Position numbers and translations under genes: made by a program
Assembly (NCBI GenBank): GCA_022393335.1
Contig: JAJEKB010021015.1
Coordinates: forward strand, 150,211 to 214,210
Direction: 5' to 3'
DNA: 64,000 nucleotides
Source of the DNA: Macrotrachela quadricornifera
Lineage: Eukaryota > Rotifera > Eurotatoria > Philodinida > Philodinidae
Notes under the pieces: model-generated
What the model was told of the DNA's origin: nothing
The model's database searches: none
What the model saw: only the letters and a program-made list of their open reading frames with translations
Shown: positions 21,555-35,480 of the stretch, piece after piece
Layout of the letters: each line of letters opens with the position of its first letter
How positions within the stretch are numbered: position 1 is the first letter of the stretch

Positions 21555-23365
21555 CAAATGATTTCGAAAATAGCGAAGGCAAAGCAGATCGCACATTATA
21601 TGTAACCTTCCGCCTAAGCATAAAAGAAAACAAAGTGTTTTTCTATTAAGTTTCTTGTTAAAATATAGTAAGGTCCACCAATGGACCCCATCGACCCCAA
21701 TGGGTCAAAGGAATCGTTCAATAAATTCACTCGTCTCCGCTGACAGACAAAAAAAGTTGAGTATTTCCAGGCACTGCTGAAAGAAAAAAAATCAGACTTA
21801 TACACCGTCAATCCATGAACTGATTTAATACGCTTCTGCATACGGAAGTGGAAATAAATTTTCTTCCAAGAACGAGAGTGTAAGAAAAAGAATAATAAAT
21901 TTTTTTCCCGAAAAAGAGATTATACGGACGAGAGTAACAAATTTTTTCGGAGAACAGAAGCAGTAATTGAGAAAAGTTGCTCTCATAACACTAATGATCG
22001 AGTATGTAAACTTAGTCGATAAAAATGATCAAAGTCTTTGTCAATCACTAGTTGATATAATTCAGGTTTTTTTATGCAGCACCTCATTACTTTTAACAAA
22101 CGAAGATCACTTTAAGTCGTGACTGACCTACAATTGGATGTTTAGCCACATAAAACTCAAAGTATTTTGAAAAACAATTTCAAGGTTTGTTTCAATAAAT
22201 ATTACTGCTTGTTGCCAAGAGTGGCAAAAAATCTTGACATCTGTACAAACATATCAATTTGATATAGTGGAAAATAATTATTAGGGTGCACCATCGTTCA
22301 TAGAATCTGAACGTATGATAGGCTTTTAGCTACTCAAGTCGTGTGATTCTATCGTCTATGAATAGGCCCTATCTAAGCTTTTATTTATTTCATTCACGAG
22401 ATCACCTAAACCTTTAGCTGTCCACTCTAGGGTAAGCTTGAGCATATTCAGACCAAAAAGTGACGTGAACGGTATAGTTGATAAATTATGGCTTATGTTT
22501 GCTCATTTTGATCAGTTACATATTGATGTCTAATTAAACTTCATTTTTCTATTTTATCGATGTATTTTGATGAGTCACTGTGAAATGAGTAGGGAATGAA
22601 ATCCCATATAATTAATATCTTTCTCCTAATATATATCGTCTATAAGTAATTTTGTTATCAGTAGCTTAGTAGATGAACACAACAAGTAATTATATGAACA
22701 AAAACTTTATTTTTCTTTGAGAGAAGATCACTAATTCATTCCTAATTTTTCGCGAAAAATTCTTGTTTTTAGATATTTGAATTTTTGGTAGTCTTGCTGC
22801 AGATAGGTAGCGAAAACTGTAGTTCAATTGAAAAAAAACAATATCTCGAGAAAGGACCATTGTTTTTGACTGAAAGTTTCAGAATATTCTAAGGATTATT
22901 TGTCCTATATATGAGTAGAAGTTCAGATAAAAAATTTCACAACTTCATTTTGTCGTTAAATATCTAGGTATAGATTGAAAAATCAATAAAACGACTACAA
23001 CTTTTCAAGGAAGAGCTATAACCACAAATTCTTTAAGATTTTTTTTACTGTCTCAATGCCCTCAATTAAATGACGTATGAATTAAGGAAACCGGCGTTAA
23101 CCGCCTCGAACGGTTTCCTCATCAGCTTGATGTAATTCAGTCGCGTAATGAAGCGATTTTACTTCGCAATTAGTATTATATTGAGGAATTTTGTTTCATA
23201 TATATGGATCACCGTTGAAATTCATCTCGAGCCACATCGATCAATTCAGTATTACGTATGTGACAGTTCCAGCTCATATGAACGAGGCCTGACTGATTAG
23301 ACTTGACTCAGCAAACTAAAGCACAGTGATCATACACTAGCATATAGACAATTTTTATGAAATAC
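21555..23365. other. Gene-poor stretch
   Basis: AT-rich with no recognisable gene. An 8-bp hairpin GGAAACCG (23086-23093) / CGGTTTCC (23111-23118) was checked as a possible tRNA arm and does not extend into a cloverleaf. Confidence 0.45.
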
Positions 23366-23569
23366 CTCTTGAGGATTTATGAAAACTCCATAGGATAGCC
23401 ATTGAAAATCTATGCATGCCTTTAAAGGATAAGGTTTGAAGGTTTATGAATATTCCTACAAAATAACCCTCGTGGATCTATGAGGTCTTCATAGGATAGA
23501 ACTTGAATACCTATAAGTATCTGTATTTAATAAGGCTTGCGAACTTACAGGCATCCTATAGAATAGGGC
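23366..23569. repeat. 34-bp minisatellite, six units
   Basis: Six successive ~34-bp units can be aligned by their ends (GGATAGCC, GGATAAGG, AAATAACC, GGATAGAA, TAATAAGG, GAATAGGG) and by an internal TTATGAA...CCTA motif. The array is degenerate but in register over 204 bp. Confidence 0.7.
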
Positions 23570-26500
23570 TGGAACACTTTTTAGTATTTAATGTCTCCAT
23601 ATTGTGATCATTGGAATATAATGTCATTGTTATCAGTCTCTCACACTTACATAAGATTTTGCTATTATAAAATAAAAAATGTAAAGAGAAATGGACTAAA
23701 CAGAAATTCATATTAGGATTACATATATATATCTAGAAAAAATACATATAATATGGCAGATATTAGCATTATGCTAATGCTAATTCAGCATTCCTGCTCG
23801 AAGGTTTTGTATTATATCGGGTGATATCGAAGAAAATTCAATACATATTGCTCTTATTGTTTTTGAATTTTAATTAGGATCTTTTCAATGAATGTTTTTC
23901 GACACAATTTTGAATATAATTCGAAAAATTACTTTTTGCATTTTTAAGCATAAATAAGAGACAGAGTGAAGCGATCTAATTTATTTCTTCATTATTTATA
24001 ATTATTACATATTTAAATAAAGCCAAACCACTTAAATGAAGTATGATATAAATTGAAATTAAATATATTATTCGTAATCGGCATCATTGATCTCTAATGA
24101 AACTTTACAGAATCGTTTTGAATGAAATAAGTTTTTATATTAAGCGAAAGGTCTTCTTCGAATAATGTTTGTAAGAATAGACTCAAATAATTTAGTATTT
24201 TATATATTTCTGATTTAATTACAAAGACCGGATACCTATGTACTTATTTTACTCTCGATGATGTTATCAACCATTGTCTTCATTTGATTTTCTTTCCTAC
24301 ATTTTTCAGTTTATTATGCAGTAGTGTATCACTTCATATATTTTTGATATGGGATGCATTGTCATTAAAAATTTGCTCTTTGCTATGTAGAAAAACGTGT
24401 CCATTCAGTTCCTTTGGAGCTAAAATGTGGAACTCACATATCTTCGTCATCTTAATTATGTTAATGTAAAATATGTAAAGTGAATAATATTTAATAGATG
24501 ATAGTTGATTTCAGAACAATTGATCATTAAAGAAACAATCTCTCCTATTTCTGTTCAAATTTCGAACAAAAATTTTACTTCTAGTTCTTTTTACTGCCGC
24601 TCTAATTTTTATTTGCTTGTTACGATTTGGTCATTATCTATTTTGTCTTTCTTAATTTTCCATTATCTTATTTTTATAATTATTGATTTAACCGAAAAAG
24701 TTGTCTTTTATTAAATTTAAGATTCTAAATTAATTCGATCATATCTATACGAACACTCTTCACTATTGGCACTATTCAACCGATGCGCTTACCGGTATTT
24801 TCGTTATTACTCTCGCACTTGATGCATACATTTAGTTTTTCAAGATGCTATTGATGCATCAACAACAATTTTGTAGTCATATCAGTTAATAATAAAGTAA
24901 TAAAATTTTTTGTTTCTTTTTTTTTCCTTCATTATTAGAAGTATTATTTATATTATTCATTATAATTGATTTTGAAGAAATACAACTAAAATAAATGATT
25001 CAGTACGTATATAATGAACAATTTCACTTAGACAAACAAAACATGGCAACCATTTATTATGTTGTATCTACCTGTAATAGTGAGCTATCCGTAATTGGGG
25101 ATTGTCTGTAATGGAGGATAAGAGGTAGAGGAGTCGCAAAACTTTGACTTTAAACTTACACTCACTATTTTTCTCGAAAATATTGGTGATTTCTATGAAA
25201 CTATGCGATCTTATAATATGTTATACTATTCACATCGATCGATAATATTATACGATGATTTATCTATAAATTTTCTTTAGTTGATTGCACCTATAAATTA
25301 TTTCTTTTAAAGTGTGTTCAATGTGTATGTTTGGTTTATTGTTTTAGGATGAAAATTGTGAATATAAAACTCACATAATAGTTTTTTGTTGTGGTTGTCG
25401 TGCTACATAAAGAACATTCGTTTGGAAATATTTTTTCAACTTCTTAGGATATATTCATATATATGTGTCTATTTTATATTCATAGATAAATAATATTCAA
25501 TATTCATGGTGTATTTGAAGTGAACTCGAATGGAATATTGGCAAAAACAAACTTAGAAAATAATTCTTCCGACTTATATAAAAATTCTATTGTACTTAAT
25601 GAAGAATTTGATGGTTCGATATCTTCACCATACAGATTTTCTTTCTCTTCATCATCGTCATCGTCACAGTATTTGTAATAAGGTTTGTAAATATAAGAAA
25701 AAATTGTTTTTGTTTTTTTGTCCTTCAAATAGAATTTTTTCTTTTAAAGATGTTCAAGAAATAAATTGAATTAAAGTTTTTTTCTTCAGGAAGATTTATT
25801 AAGGAATAATATAGATTAGTTGAAAGAATCATTTAATAATACCCCTTCATATACTACATAATAATCTTGTGACTGACAATTTCTATTGACAGATATCGTT
25901 GCATTCTGGCGATAGCATTGGATAGTATTTGATGAGATTTGAATATATGATTGAAGTGACTTGTTTCGATTATATCATGATGACTATAAAATAATTAAGA
26001 TACATCTATGAAACTTTTTATAATGAAGAAAAAAGTGTTCTTCTGTATGATATATAAATTCAGTTTAATCTTGCCTACATATTAAAAAATGTACGTTCTT
26101 ATCATTGCATGTTAAGATTCATATACAAAAAGGTGACATTTATTACGATTATTTTGATTGATTTCGAGTCAGATGAATGTTTCTTAATGCAAAAGAATGC
26201 AATTATTATGTTCAATGATAAATTGAATTTTCTACGCATAAATATCTTTTTATCATATTTATTTTCTTTACTTGCTAATTAGATTTTTATTCAAATTTAT
26301 CGCTAAACTACTAAGTAGTTTTGATTTGTTGTTTAGAACTGCAATACAAGCAGATGTGCATTTCAAAAGAAGTATACTGCAATTATTTCTATCAGAAATA
26401 ATTGTAAAAAAATAGAACACGCTGTTTTACATAATACTTAACTATCTACTAGATAGACTTTGTACTGAAGCTTTAATAATTCTATCACTTATGAAAAATA

Positions 26501-29500
26501 CTATTTCTAGTTAAGGACAATTATTGAATATACTTAATTATTTTTCAATATTTAAGAAAAAATATTCAAAAGAAAAACTTGAAACAATATGTAATAAAAT
26601 AAAAACTTCTACAAAAAAATATTATTTATTAAGTCATTTACATTTTGTATAGTATTTATATTGAATAAAAAAAAATTCTAGTTTTCTCAATCTGCTATCG
26701 ATAAATAAATCATATTAGCTTTCAACTACTCATCTCGCACATTTACTTGCACTACCGACAGTATACTAATGGTTCTTGTAAAGATCGCGATATACTACCG
26801 ATCTTTTAATATATTGGTAGAAATAATGAATATGAGTGTTATAGAAGGCCTTCTCTGTGCAAATTGATTAGATGAAGATGAAAACTTTTCCTAATAAAAA
26901 AGGCTTCCTTTTTTATAGTATGTTCAAGCAGATGATCACGTAACAACAAAATGAAAACACACAAAGAAATTGAGAAAAGAGAAAGATAAGCAGGAGAGCA
27001 GCGCGTACTTCTCTCCTGGTTTTGAAGATATGTGACAAAGACACGAAGAAAAATAATGGGGACATCTCCTTCTTAAAATTAGTTTAATATTAAAGAAGAT
27101 GACATCATGTGTTTTCTTCCTAGTTGTATAAGAAGAAAGAAAAAAAGTCGATAAGAAAGATTGCGAGAACTTTAATAATTCTCACAGTCGAAGAAAAGAA
27201 AAAAAAGACCGACCTAGATGATCAATATCGAATAGAGAGAAGAGAAAAGGACGTACACACATACGATCACACACTCACCAGCTGATACAGAAAGAGAAGA
27301 GCTGTTTATATATATATGTGTGAGGATTGTTTGAATGCTCTCCAACACCGAGATTGAAAGTAAACAAACTCGATTATTAATAGATATCATCTGATTCTTG
27401 CTATCTACAATAAGTTTTTATTTTAAAAAAATTATTTTCCTTTTTATTTCTATAGACCAATATGAATAACTAACTTAAATGTAGATGTTATTTTACTTAC
27501 AAAAGACTTATATAATTTATGGCGAGCTAGCGAGTGTAAGGAAGTCATTTTCTCCTTATTCACAAAAAATTTGAATGAATACAATAGTAAAGAACGATCG
27601 CTTTTCTAGATCTAAATATTACGATCAGAATCGATAATCGTATTTAAACTATGAAGGAATTTCCTCTGTAAACATTAATCTGTTGCTGATGTAATTATCC
27701 GATTTGATAATGAAGGACACAAACAAAGAAGTCCATATTAATGATGATGTGCGTCTTTAGCAAATGTAAAGTACTGTTGAGCATAAAGCAGATGAATAAT
27801 AAGAAATATAGTACCAGATTGCTACGTGAGGATATTCTTTAATCAATGTCGAAACGAGTCAAAAAAATCTGACTTGGCAAGGATTTGTATACAATGAAAG
27901 TTATCTATTTGCTATTCATTTCAGACCATTCAACGCTGTCGGTTCATTACTGTTTCGCCACTGACACTGACTGTTTGACAAATTAATTGTGGTGAATTAA
28001 CATTGTACTGTTTTAATGAAACTAAAACTAATCAACATTCTTGCTAAGAAAGAACAAAAAGAATTACAAAAAAATTTCAAAACTTCAAGTCAGTCGAGTC
28101 GAATTCGACTTGTTTTCGGTCTCTGTTCGTTAATGATTTATAGCCGTTGTTTCAGTAGTAGATGGTGAAATCTGTAATAGATTGTCAATCACATTCTATT
28201 TTAAGACGAACTTTCTCGAATATTTGGATGCACATACATGAGGACTTCAAGTGATGCGGATCATGATTGCATTTTTCCCGAGATATCTGTAGTGCCTCAT
28301 AGATAAGTGTGATTGATGTATGCACAGTATAAGTCACTTATTTTTACTAATCTTCTTCAGTTTATTGTGTTTCTGTAAAACTTTTGAGATTTTTATTTTT
28401 ATCTGACTGAATAGCGCATTGATTACTCTATCGAACTGTATACTTCATATTTAATTTATTCCTTACTTTGACAGAGAATTGAATGAAGCTCTAAGTTTCG
28501 AAAAAAAATTCTTTTCAATAATATTTAGGTACATGTAGAATGTTTTTTGTAAGCAAAATTTGATTGCCGCGAAAATGTTCTTAGATGGAAAACAACCATG
28601 TAAGATATGTTTGTACCAAGTATTGGATTAAATTAACCTGTATTATAGATACCTAGCACCTTTTTTTACAACAATACAAGACAGATTTTAGAGTTATTCA
28701 GGTAATGCAAATAATAGGTAAAAACTCTCAGCTGAAAACCGATCAAATTAGATAATTTAATACATAAATCAACACTTTATCGAGCTCTGTAAAAGAAAAA
28801 TAGAAAGATTCATCTCTTTTGTAGATTTTAAAGAGGTGAAAAAATAACGAGAAACTATTGCAAATAAATTTTTTTTGAGCTTTTAAAACTTCATTAAATT
28901 CTTTGTAAAGGTAGGTAATAAATCAGATGAAAACTACACAGGTTTATATAATAATCAATGACTTATCCAGTCACATAGAAAGATAAAAATACTGAAGTTC
29001 TATAGAAATACAATAAACTAGAGAACACTATTAAGAGAAGGTAAATCAGGCTATACGTTCTTCATCATAATCCATTCTTTAGTTCATTGTTCATGTAAAT
29101 ATTTATTGCCATAGAATACGTCCATGGCATAAAGCTGATAAATATCATAGATAAGAAGTACTATCTACTAACTGATTATACTCCCTACAATTACAAATAC
29201 TTTGATGTCATTGACATCTGTAAGAAAGTCGATACATTTATTTTGTTCGGTAAATATATTAACGTTGCTGATGATGATTCTTAATTGCACCAATATATGA
29301 TAGCAATCCTTAACTGATTGCGTGATATTGACATTAATCTAGATCACTAGAAGATTTTGAACATGGAGATGTTTTATAAAGTTAATTTCGAATACTGTTG
29401 TTATACGTGTAGCAACAACTATTCATGATTTGGAAATGTTTTGTGTGGGATTTTGGCCGCTCATACTTTTGTAACTCGTTGCGTGATCGTTAATGGATAA

Positions 29501-30121
29501 TTGTGTATGACTAACTATGTTTTGAGATTGAAAAAAAGGTTACATCAGTTATGTATATAACTGCTGGCTTATTTCTCGATTTTTATATTACTCAAACCAT
29601 TACTGGTTTATTAACACACAAGGACGAACTTTACATAGATTCTATTGAGATTGCTGATATGAAGCACAAGATGGATATATAAAAAAATCTGTAGTAACGC
29701 TGAAAGAAGCTAATAAAAAGATAAAGTATTTTATTGCATTATTACTCTTTTAAACGTTCTTTCACATTCGTATGCGTAATCGCAATTGAATGACAAACTG
29801 AATGACACACTATGCTCCAATGAATTTCGGAAGAATTGGTCAAACAATTAGTGCTGGTGGCCGGTCTATCTTTCGGTTGACCAAATGATGCCGATAGGTC
29901 GGTTAGATACATGTTTACTCTCTTTCCTCTTCTGTTTTTTTGATAGACATATTCATGGCACGCGGCTCAATTACCTTGTACAATATAACCTCTCTATAGT
30001 AAGCATTCAAAAGACCTTTTAAAAGTGTCCATTATACGAAGGTGACCACTTTTGGAAGGTTTTCTATTTCTGGTTACGAAATCATAGTTACAGTTACTAA
30101 AGTGTATCCCATCTCCATACA
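23570..30121. other. 6.5-kb AT-rich gene desert
   Basis: Long AT-rich stretch with purine-rich patches (for example 26,940-27,300, with AAAGAAAGA-like runs). Frames at 24284-24714 and 25504-25728 are low-complexity Phe/Ser/Ile or Asp/Glu text. No gene, tRNA or mobile element is supported. Confidence 0.5.
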
Positions 30122-30420
30122 ATAGTCTATTTGATTTCAGATTGAATTCAAAAAACAAATTCAACCCAATTTCAAATAGAATTGCAGGGAAAATGGGACT
30201 ATGGGACTAGCATGGGACTAGGGAACTAACATAGGACCAATATAGGACTATGGGACTTTATGGAGTGCCTATAAACTTCCATAGTCTCATGTTAGTCCCT
30301 AGGCCCATGTAGTTCCCTATAGTTGCATGAAGTCCCATTAAGTTCCATAGACCCATAGGATGTTGAAAAAGTTGAAATAAAATTTTTTTGAAGTTCAATC
30401 TGAAATCGAAAAGACCATAG
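30122..30420. mobile_element. Inverted-repeat element with GGGACTATGGGACTA filler
   Basis: GATTTCAGATTGAA at 30133-30146 is the reverse complement of 30394-30407, and the flanking bases also pair imperfectly (about 35 bp per arm, ATAGTCTAT outer words). The ~240-bp centre is a tandem of GGGACTA/TAGTCCC words that is itself partly palindromic (30190-30360). It is likely a small foldback element. Confidence 0.6.
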
Positions 30421-31034
30421 ACTTCCCATCTCATTTCTCAAGCGTATATTACATGTAACCATGCCCAGATCAACATCTCTTTTCAGTTACCGAGAACTCG
30501 TTCAATTCCGTCGATTCTTTCTTGAAATAGTCTACAGAAAAACCTCTTTTGCGCCTCTTCCAGTAACGATAGATGTAAATTGTGAGCCACTTGAGTTTGC
30601 TGACGAGAAATCATGAATTTTTGCCGCTTTATGAGTAGGAAAATGGATGCGTTCAATTCTTTCTCTCTTTCTTTCTTACTTCCCAGTATACCATCTTTTG
30701 ATTGGCTTTCTGTCGCAGACTACTCCGCATGCTAATCTGTTTCAGGTGCATTGATATACATAGTTCTATCCAAGAAAAAATTGAATGTTTCAAAATCTGA
30801 AGAAGAAAAATCCGGAAGAAAAACCTTAACTTTTGACATGAACAAACTCTATTTTCTCGCACTTAAGTTATTTTAGATCTTTGTATTCTGGATTTTTGTT
30901 TCTGATGTTTTAGACAATGCTGAAAATGTCGCAAAATCAGACGACTGACTACTTTCGTGAGGTTCATTTCCAGTAAAAATAGCTCGGGGAAACCTGCAAG
31001 TATCCACTTTAGAGAGATGTCCGCATAGGAAGAT
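30421..31034. other. Stretch without a supported gene
   Basis: Two consecutive minus-strand frames (30653-30862 and 30863-31111) give plausible-looking but unrecognised text. The second overlaps the left arm of the large inverted repeat that follows. No gene is called. Confidence 0.35.
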
Positions 31035-32226
31035 TTTACTGTACTAGGGATGCACAAGATTCTGTTTCGAGGTGATAAAGAGGTCTCATTTGCGATATGA
31101 AGAACTGTCATTCTCTGTCAAATCTTCGGACACTATCTGCTCAACTTTGTTCGCTCTATTCGGCGGCATTTGAAAATGTATTAAGGGTATCTCCTATCTT
31201 TTTTTTGTCGAATGTTTTCGGAAATTTTTTTTTTGCTTATATACACTGTAGATAGACTATATGCTGATATTTCGATCATCGTTTAAATGATCTCGATCGG
31301 CCCTACCATTCAATTGCTATCGGATATCCACGAAAGGCTCTCGCAAAAAAAGTTTTTAATGTGCTTAGTGGATTCTACATGAAAAGTTGTCCATAAAAAT
31401 TTTGAAAAAACATCAGACTGTTCCCAAACTTGTTTTTCAGTTTTATCAAAAACTGGATTTTCATCCAAGTCACACTATTGTGCCAAGCACAGCTTCCCTT
31501 TAACGTCATTCGATCAAGCTAAAACAAAGTATCTCAGGTACTTTGAAGTATTTTCCAGAGGTACTTTTGGTCGTTTTAATTCCTACTGTTTCCATCCAGA
31601 CTTATAGGTTTCTGAACGTCAGAAACTCAATTCTGGCAAAAACTTTTACGTCTTTTTTTATTAAAACAAAAGAAAGTGAGATTTTTGAAAAAGCTCAAAA
31701 CTACATCTGAGGTATAGTCATAGGTATCTTCAAAAAAAATTTCAGTTCAATCGGCCAAAGTTAAAAAAGGATTGTCCATGGCAAGATGAGAACCTATGAA
31801 AAACCAAGGTTTTGCATAAAAAAACCATGAAAACTGCCTTAAAGAGTTTTTTTCTTGAACACATATCTCATCATTTTAGGTGGTCTATCTGTGATAAAAG
31901 TTTCGATCCAATCGGATTTCCCGTATTTGTGATCTGAAAATTGTCAAAAAAAGTGGGATACCCTTAAATCCGTATTTAAAATATGCTGAATTTGACAGGA
32001 TTTGACTAAAATTTGCGTTTTCTGATCAAAATCTGCCAAAAATTACATTTTTTAATACGGATTTGACAAATCTTTAAAAGCTATCGAATAGAGCGAACAA
32101 AGTTGAGCAGATAGTCCCTGAAGATCTGACAGAGACTAACGGTTCTTGAAACCGCAAATGAGGCATCTTTGTAACCTAAAAACAGGATTTGGTACATTCC
32201 TACCTTGTACAGGAATGCAGTAAATA
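31035..32226. mobile_element. Large inverted-repeat element (outer arms ~130-150 bp)
   Basis: The left arm (about 31035-31165) is inverted relative to the right arm (about 32080-32226). A 30-bp perfect core, 31133-31162 versus 32085-32114, contains CTCAACTTTGTTCGCTC. Similarity outside the core is about 75-80 percent by eye. The ~900-bp interior contains the TTAA-flanked element at 31185-31963 and no intact frame. Confidence 0.7.
31185..31963. mobile_element. TTAA-flanked element with GGGTATC termini, nested in the larger inverted repeat
   Basis: TTAA (31181-31184) precedes GGGTATCTCC, and GGGATACCC is followed by TTAA (31964-31967). The inverted match continues inward about 30 bp through a T-run and a GTCGAATGTTTTC-like word. 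TTAA flanks are the signature of piggyBac-type target-site duplication. The 779-bp interior carries no transposase frame. It has repeated TTTCAGTTCAATCGG-like words. Confidence 0.65.
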
Positions 32227-32392
32227 TAATTTATTTTACATATATACTACATCTCTTTTAATTGTTTGAGTAACTACCATATCAAGAAAAACCTTTCAAA
32301 AAAATGGAATATTAATAGCAAAAAATTTTTATTATGATAATTAAATGTCTTCCTTGGACCAATGATTAGATTTTCTGTAGAAACAAAGGAAG

Positions 32393-32626
32393 TAACGGGT
32401 AGACCAGAATAAATTAGTCTCTCAATATTTTGCATGTTTTTCATCAATAACTCACCATAGAAAAGAAACTTTTTATATAAAAAGATTCCTACTTAAGATA
32501 ATAAAAATCTGTATATTTTATAGAAAATTTGACAGGAATCTTTCTATGTAAAATTTTTTTTTAATAAGTTATAGATGAAAAACATGCAAAATACCAAGAG
32601 GCCGATTTATTCTAGTCTATCCGTTA
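32393..32626. mobile_element. Compact foldback MITE with ~95-bp arms
   Basis: The left end TAACGGGTAGACCAGAATAA pairs with the right end (reverse complement TAACGGATAGACTAGAATAA). The arms continue through TATTTTGCATGTTTTTCATC and AAGATTCCT, leaving only a short centre. GAAG flanks both ends and may be a 4-bp duplication. Confidence 0.75.
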
Positions 32627-34721
32627 GAAGAAGAGAAACAGTGGCAATAGCCAATTGATAGGCTTCTATAGGAATAAGAAGAAACATCACAGTTATAACA
32701 ATGTTTAGATTATCCTGGAACTTTCTAGATTCTTCCAAAGCGTTCTATGAATCGAACATTTTGATTGAAGATTCTAACTACGTAGTTTAAATACTATGAT
32801 CTTAGGCATTTGATGCAGCAAAATGGTCTTATTATAAGTATCCATGAGTATGGCTATTGTATTGAGAGTATGTAATATCTAGAATGGGGTCAATATAAAA
32901 AAACACGAACTGTTCAAGTTCTAACTTTCAGGAGTAATTAATATAAGTCTTTGCGTATTTATTGAAATACATAATAGCATTTTCAGTGCTGTAATGAAAT
33001 TAAATAAATGTATACAATAGGCTTATGCATTAGTTAAATTAATAATTAGAAAAGTAGCAATAATAGTAAAATAAGAAAAATGGAATCAAAAATGAAAACA
33101 AATAATGAATAAACAACAATACGGCAATTAAGAAATAGAGCGCGAGCCAAAACTTTAGGCGAAAGAAATATACATGTTCACTATACCAAAATAGATAAAA
33201 ATAGAGTGTTCTTCTGATAATTTAATACCATTGAAGAATAATTATCACTTATTAGATTTTTGCCAGTTTATGTGGTTTATATTAGTATAACGGAGCTAAA
33301 AAAGACACATGAGTTCGGCATTTTAGTTTCAAAGAACTTGTACTAACAAGGAAGCATTTTTGAGTGTACCCACGCAAAGCGAGACTCAGCTGCCCTTTTC
33401 CAGATCTGAGAGAAAAACAGACGTAACTTTTTCAGTTTTATACCTGTGCTTCTAACAACGAGTATCGACAACCTCCTAAATTCGATCACGTAATATTTGA
33501 ATAATGTGCAACGCCTTCTGGTAGTTGCTTGTTGAAATTTTGTTGTCGCTCGTTATTTGGTATGCAGCCTTTTGTCAATCCTTTAACAGGATATTATCTA
33601 CAAGTTCTATTCAGTTCATCGATTCTTTTCGATGGAATTATCATTCGGTTAGTTTTGATAATGTAAATTAGTTGAAGAGAAATGTGGAAGGAATTGAAGG
33701 GAATCTGTGAAGGAAACGTATGCTAATTCTTATTTCTTCAAGGATTTGATCAGTTTTAGCTGACATTACCTAGAATTGAGAGATTTCCTACTTCTCAGTT
33801 CTTGGACAATGCTGATTCCCACAAAAAAAAATTTTAAAACTGATTGGATCTCCATGGATTTACCTTAATAAAAGAATGAAATTTATTTATAAAAAAAATA
33901 TTTCATCAATTATTTTTACAGTATTTGATTAAATTTTAATAACAAATTACATCATTAGACACGATTATTTATTACTTAAAATTATTTCGTAACAGTGCCT
34001 AAAAACAAATTGAAATTAATCATTTTTTCGTATGGGTTCCATACATTTTTATCATCTATCTGATCTGTATAAATACCACTCGCTTCGTCTATGATCGAAA
34101 CTTCTGAATAACCCTACTATGTGGCACAGAAAAAGATGTTACGAGAAGATTATTTCAGTGATTAGTTAAAAAAAATTGAGCAAAAACTGTAGTACCTTAT
34201 ACATGGGAAAAATGAAAAAAAATGAAGTGAATTTACTGTTTTGTACTAATGATATTCATACGACGCTGTAGCTACTAAGATTTAGTTTTCGTGATTCATT
34301 AAAGCATTTTAATAAATCCCAATATATTTTCAGAAAAACCTCGCATCATTCCTTAGTCCATATATACACACCACAGTGTAAATGCGTTAAAATGTTGATA
34401 TAGCTTATAAAATTTAATAAATCTTCAATAAATAGATAGATTACGTAGGGAAAATAAAATCCAGTGGCTTCTCACTTGATGAAAACGATTGAAAAGTAAT
34501 CAAACTAATGGAATGAAAAGAGTTCTTTTTGAAAGTTCAATCAAAACCATAAGATTAATTTGATTAAATAGTCAAAATAATTCATCAAATGAAATTATTT
34601 TGTTTTCCTGAGCTCTTGGGCAAATAGGGACTAGTTAAATTTAGTTATCAGTTATGACGATCATAAACCATTTTTAGTTAGTAGCAATAGTTATCAAAAA
34701 CAGTAACTAATCCCTTTCGGA
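32627..34721. other. AT-rich gene-free stretch
   Basis: No recognisable frame, RNA gene or repeat between two foldback elements. Confidence 0.45.
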
Positions 34722-35480
34722 CATAAAAACTATCATTTTCCATTTCACTTTTACATTGTTTAATACTTTGTTTTAAAAAAACAAAGTATCTCACAAGATG
34801 CAGCGTGAAAAGAACTACAAGCTACAAAGTAAAGCCTATTTTAATAGTGTACTTCTTGCTTTCAAAAAAAGCAAAATCTTATGCGACCAATTTTCGACGC
34901 TGTGAAAAAATCATTTTTTTCTATGTCAACGAGAAATTCCTTTTTCCTTATTTCATCTTTTTATCAATTAATATGAAAAACAAAATATACTACTAGATGC
35001 AGCGTGAAAGGCTCTATAATTTATATAGAACAATTTATTCAAATAAGAAGAAAGGAATTTCTCGTCCGTCTAGAAAAACGTTTTTTTTTTCCAGCGTCAG
35101 ACATTGGTCTTACAGAATTTTACTGTTTCTGAAAATAAAAATTACATAATTGAAACACGTTTTACTTTATAGATTGTAGAGCGTTTCACGCTACATTTTG
35201 TGCAATATTTTGTTCCTTTTTAGCAAACATATTAATCGATAAAAGGATGGAATATGAAAAAAGAGTTTTTCGTCACAGAAAAAAATGATATTTTCGCAGC
35301 GTTGAAAATTGATCACACAGGATTTTGCTTTTTTTGAAAGCAAGAAGTACACTATTAAAATAGGCTTTTCTTTGTAGCTTGTAGTTCTTTTCGCGCTGCA
35401 TCTTATGATATATTTTGTTTTTTTAAAACAAAGTATTAAGCGATGTAAAACTGAAATGGAAAATGATAGTTTTTTTTGTA
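34722..35480. mobile_element. Foldback element with ~315-bp inverted arms
   Basis: The left arm (34722-35035) is the inverted copy of the right arm (about 35160-35480). Both start AACTATCATTTTCCATTTCA and contain ACAAAATATA...GATGCAGCGTGAAA modules and AGAACTACAAGCTACAAAG. The two frames at 34805-34996 (+) and 35191-35499 (-) encode the same text (KPILIVYFLLSKKAKS) because they lie in opposite arms. They are not independent genes. The module GATGCAGCGTGAAAAG recurs within each arm and in the related element at 39,553. Confidence 0.8.

Noticed and set aside
23086..23118. Possible tRNA arm (GGAAACCG...CGGTTTCC)
   Set aside because: Only one stem forms; no acceptor, anticodon or T-arm with GTTCGA was found around it. 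No convincing tRNA was seen anywhere in the window.
30653..31111. Two adjacent minus-strand frames that might be one frameshifted gene
   Set aside because: No family is recognised, and the second overlaps the arm of an inverted-repeat element, so the text may be element-derived.
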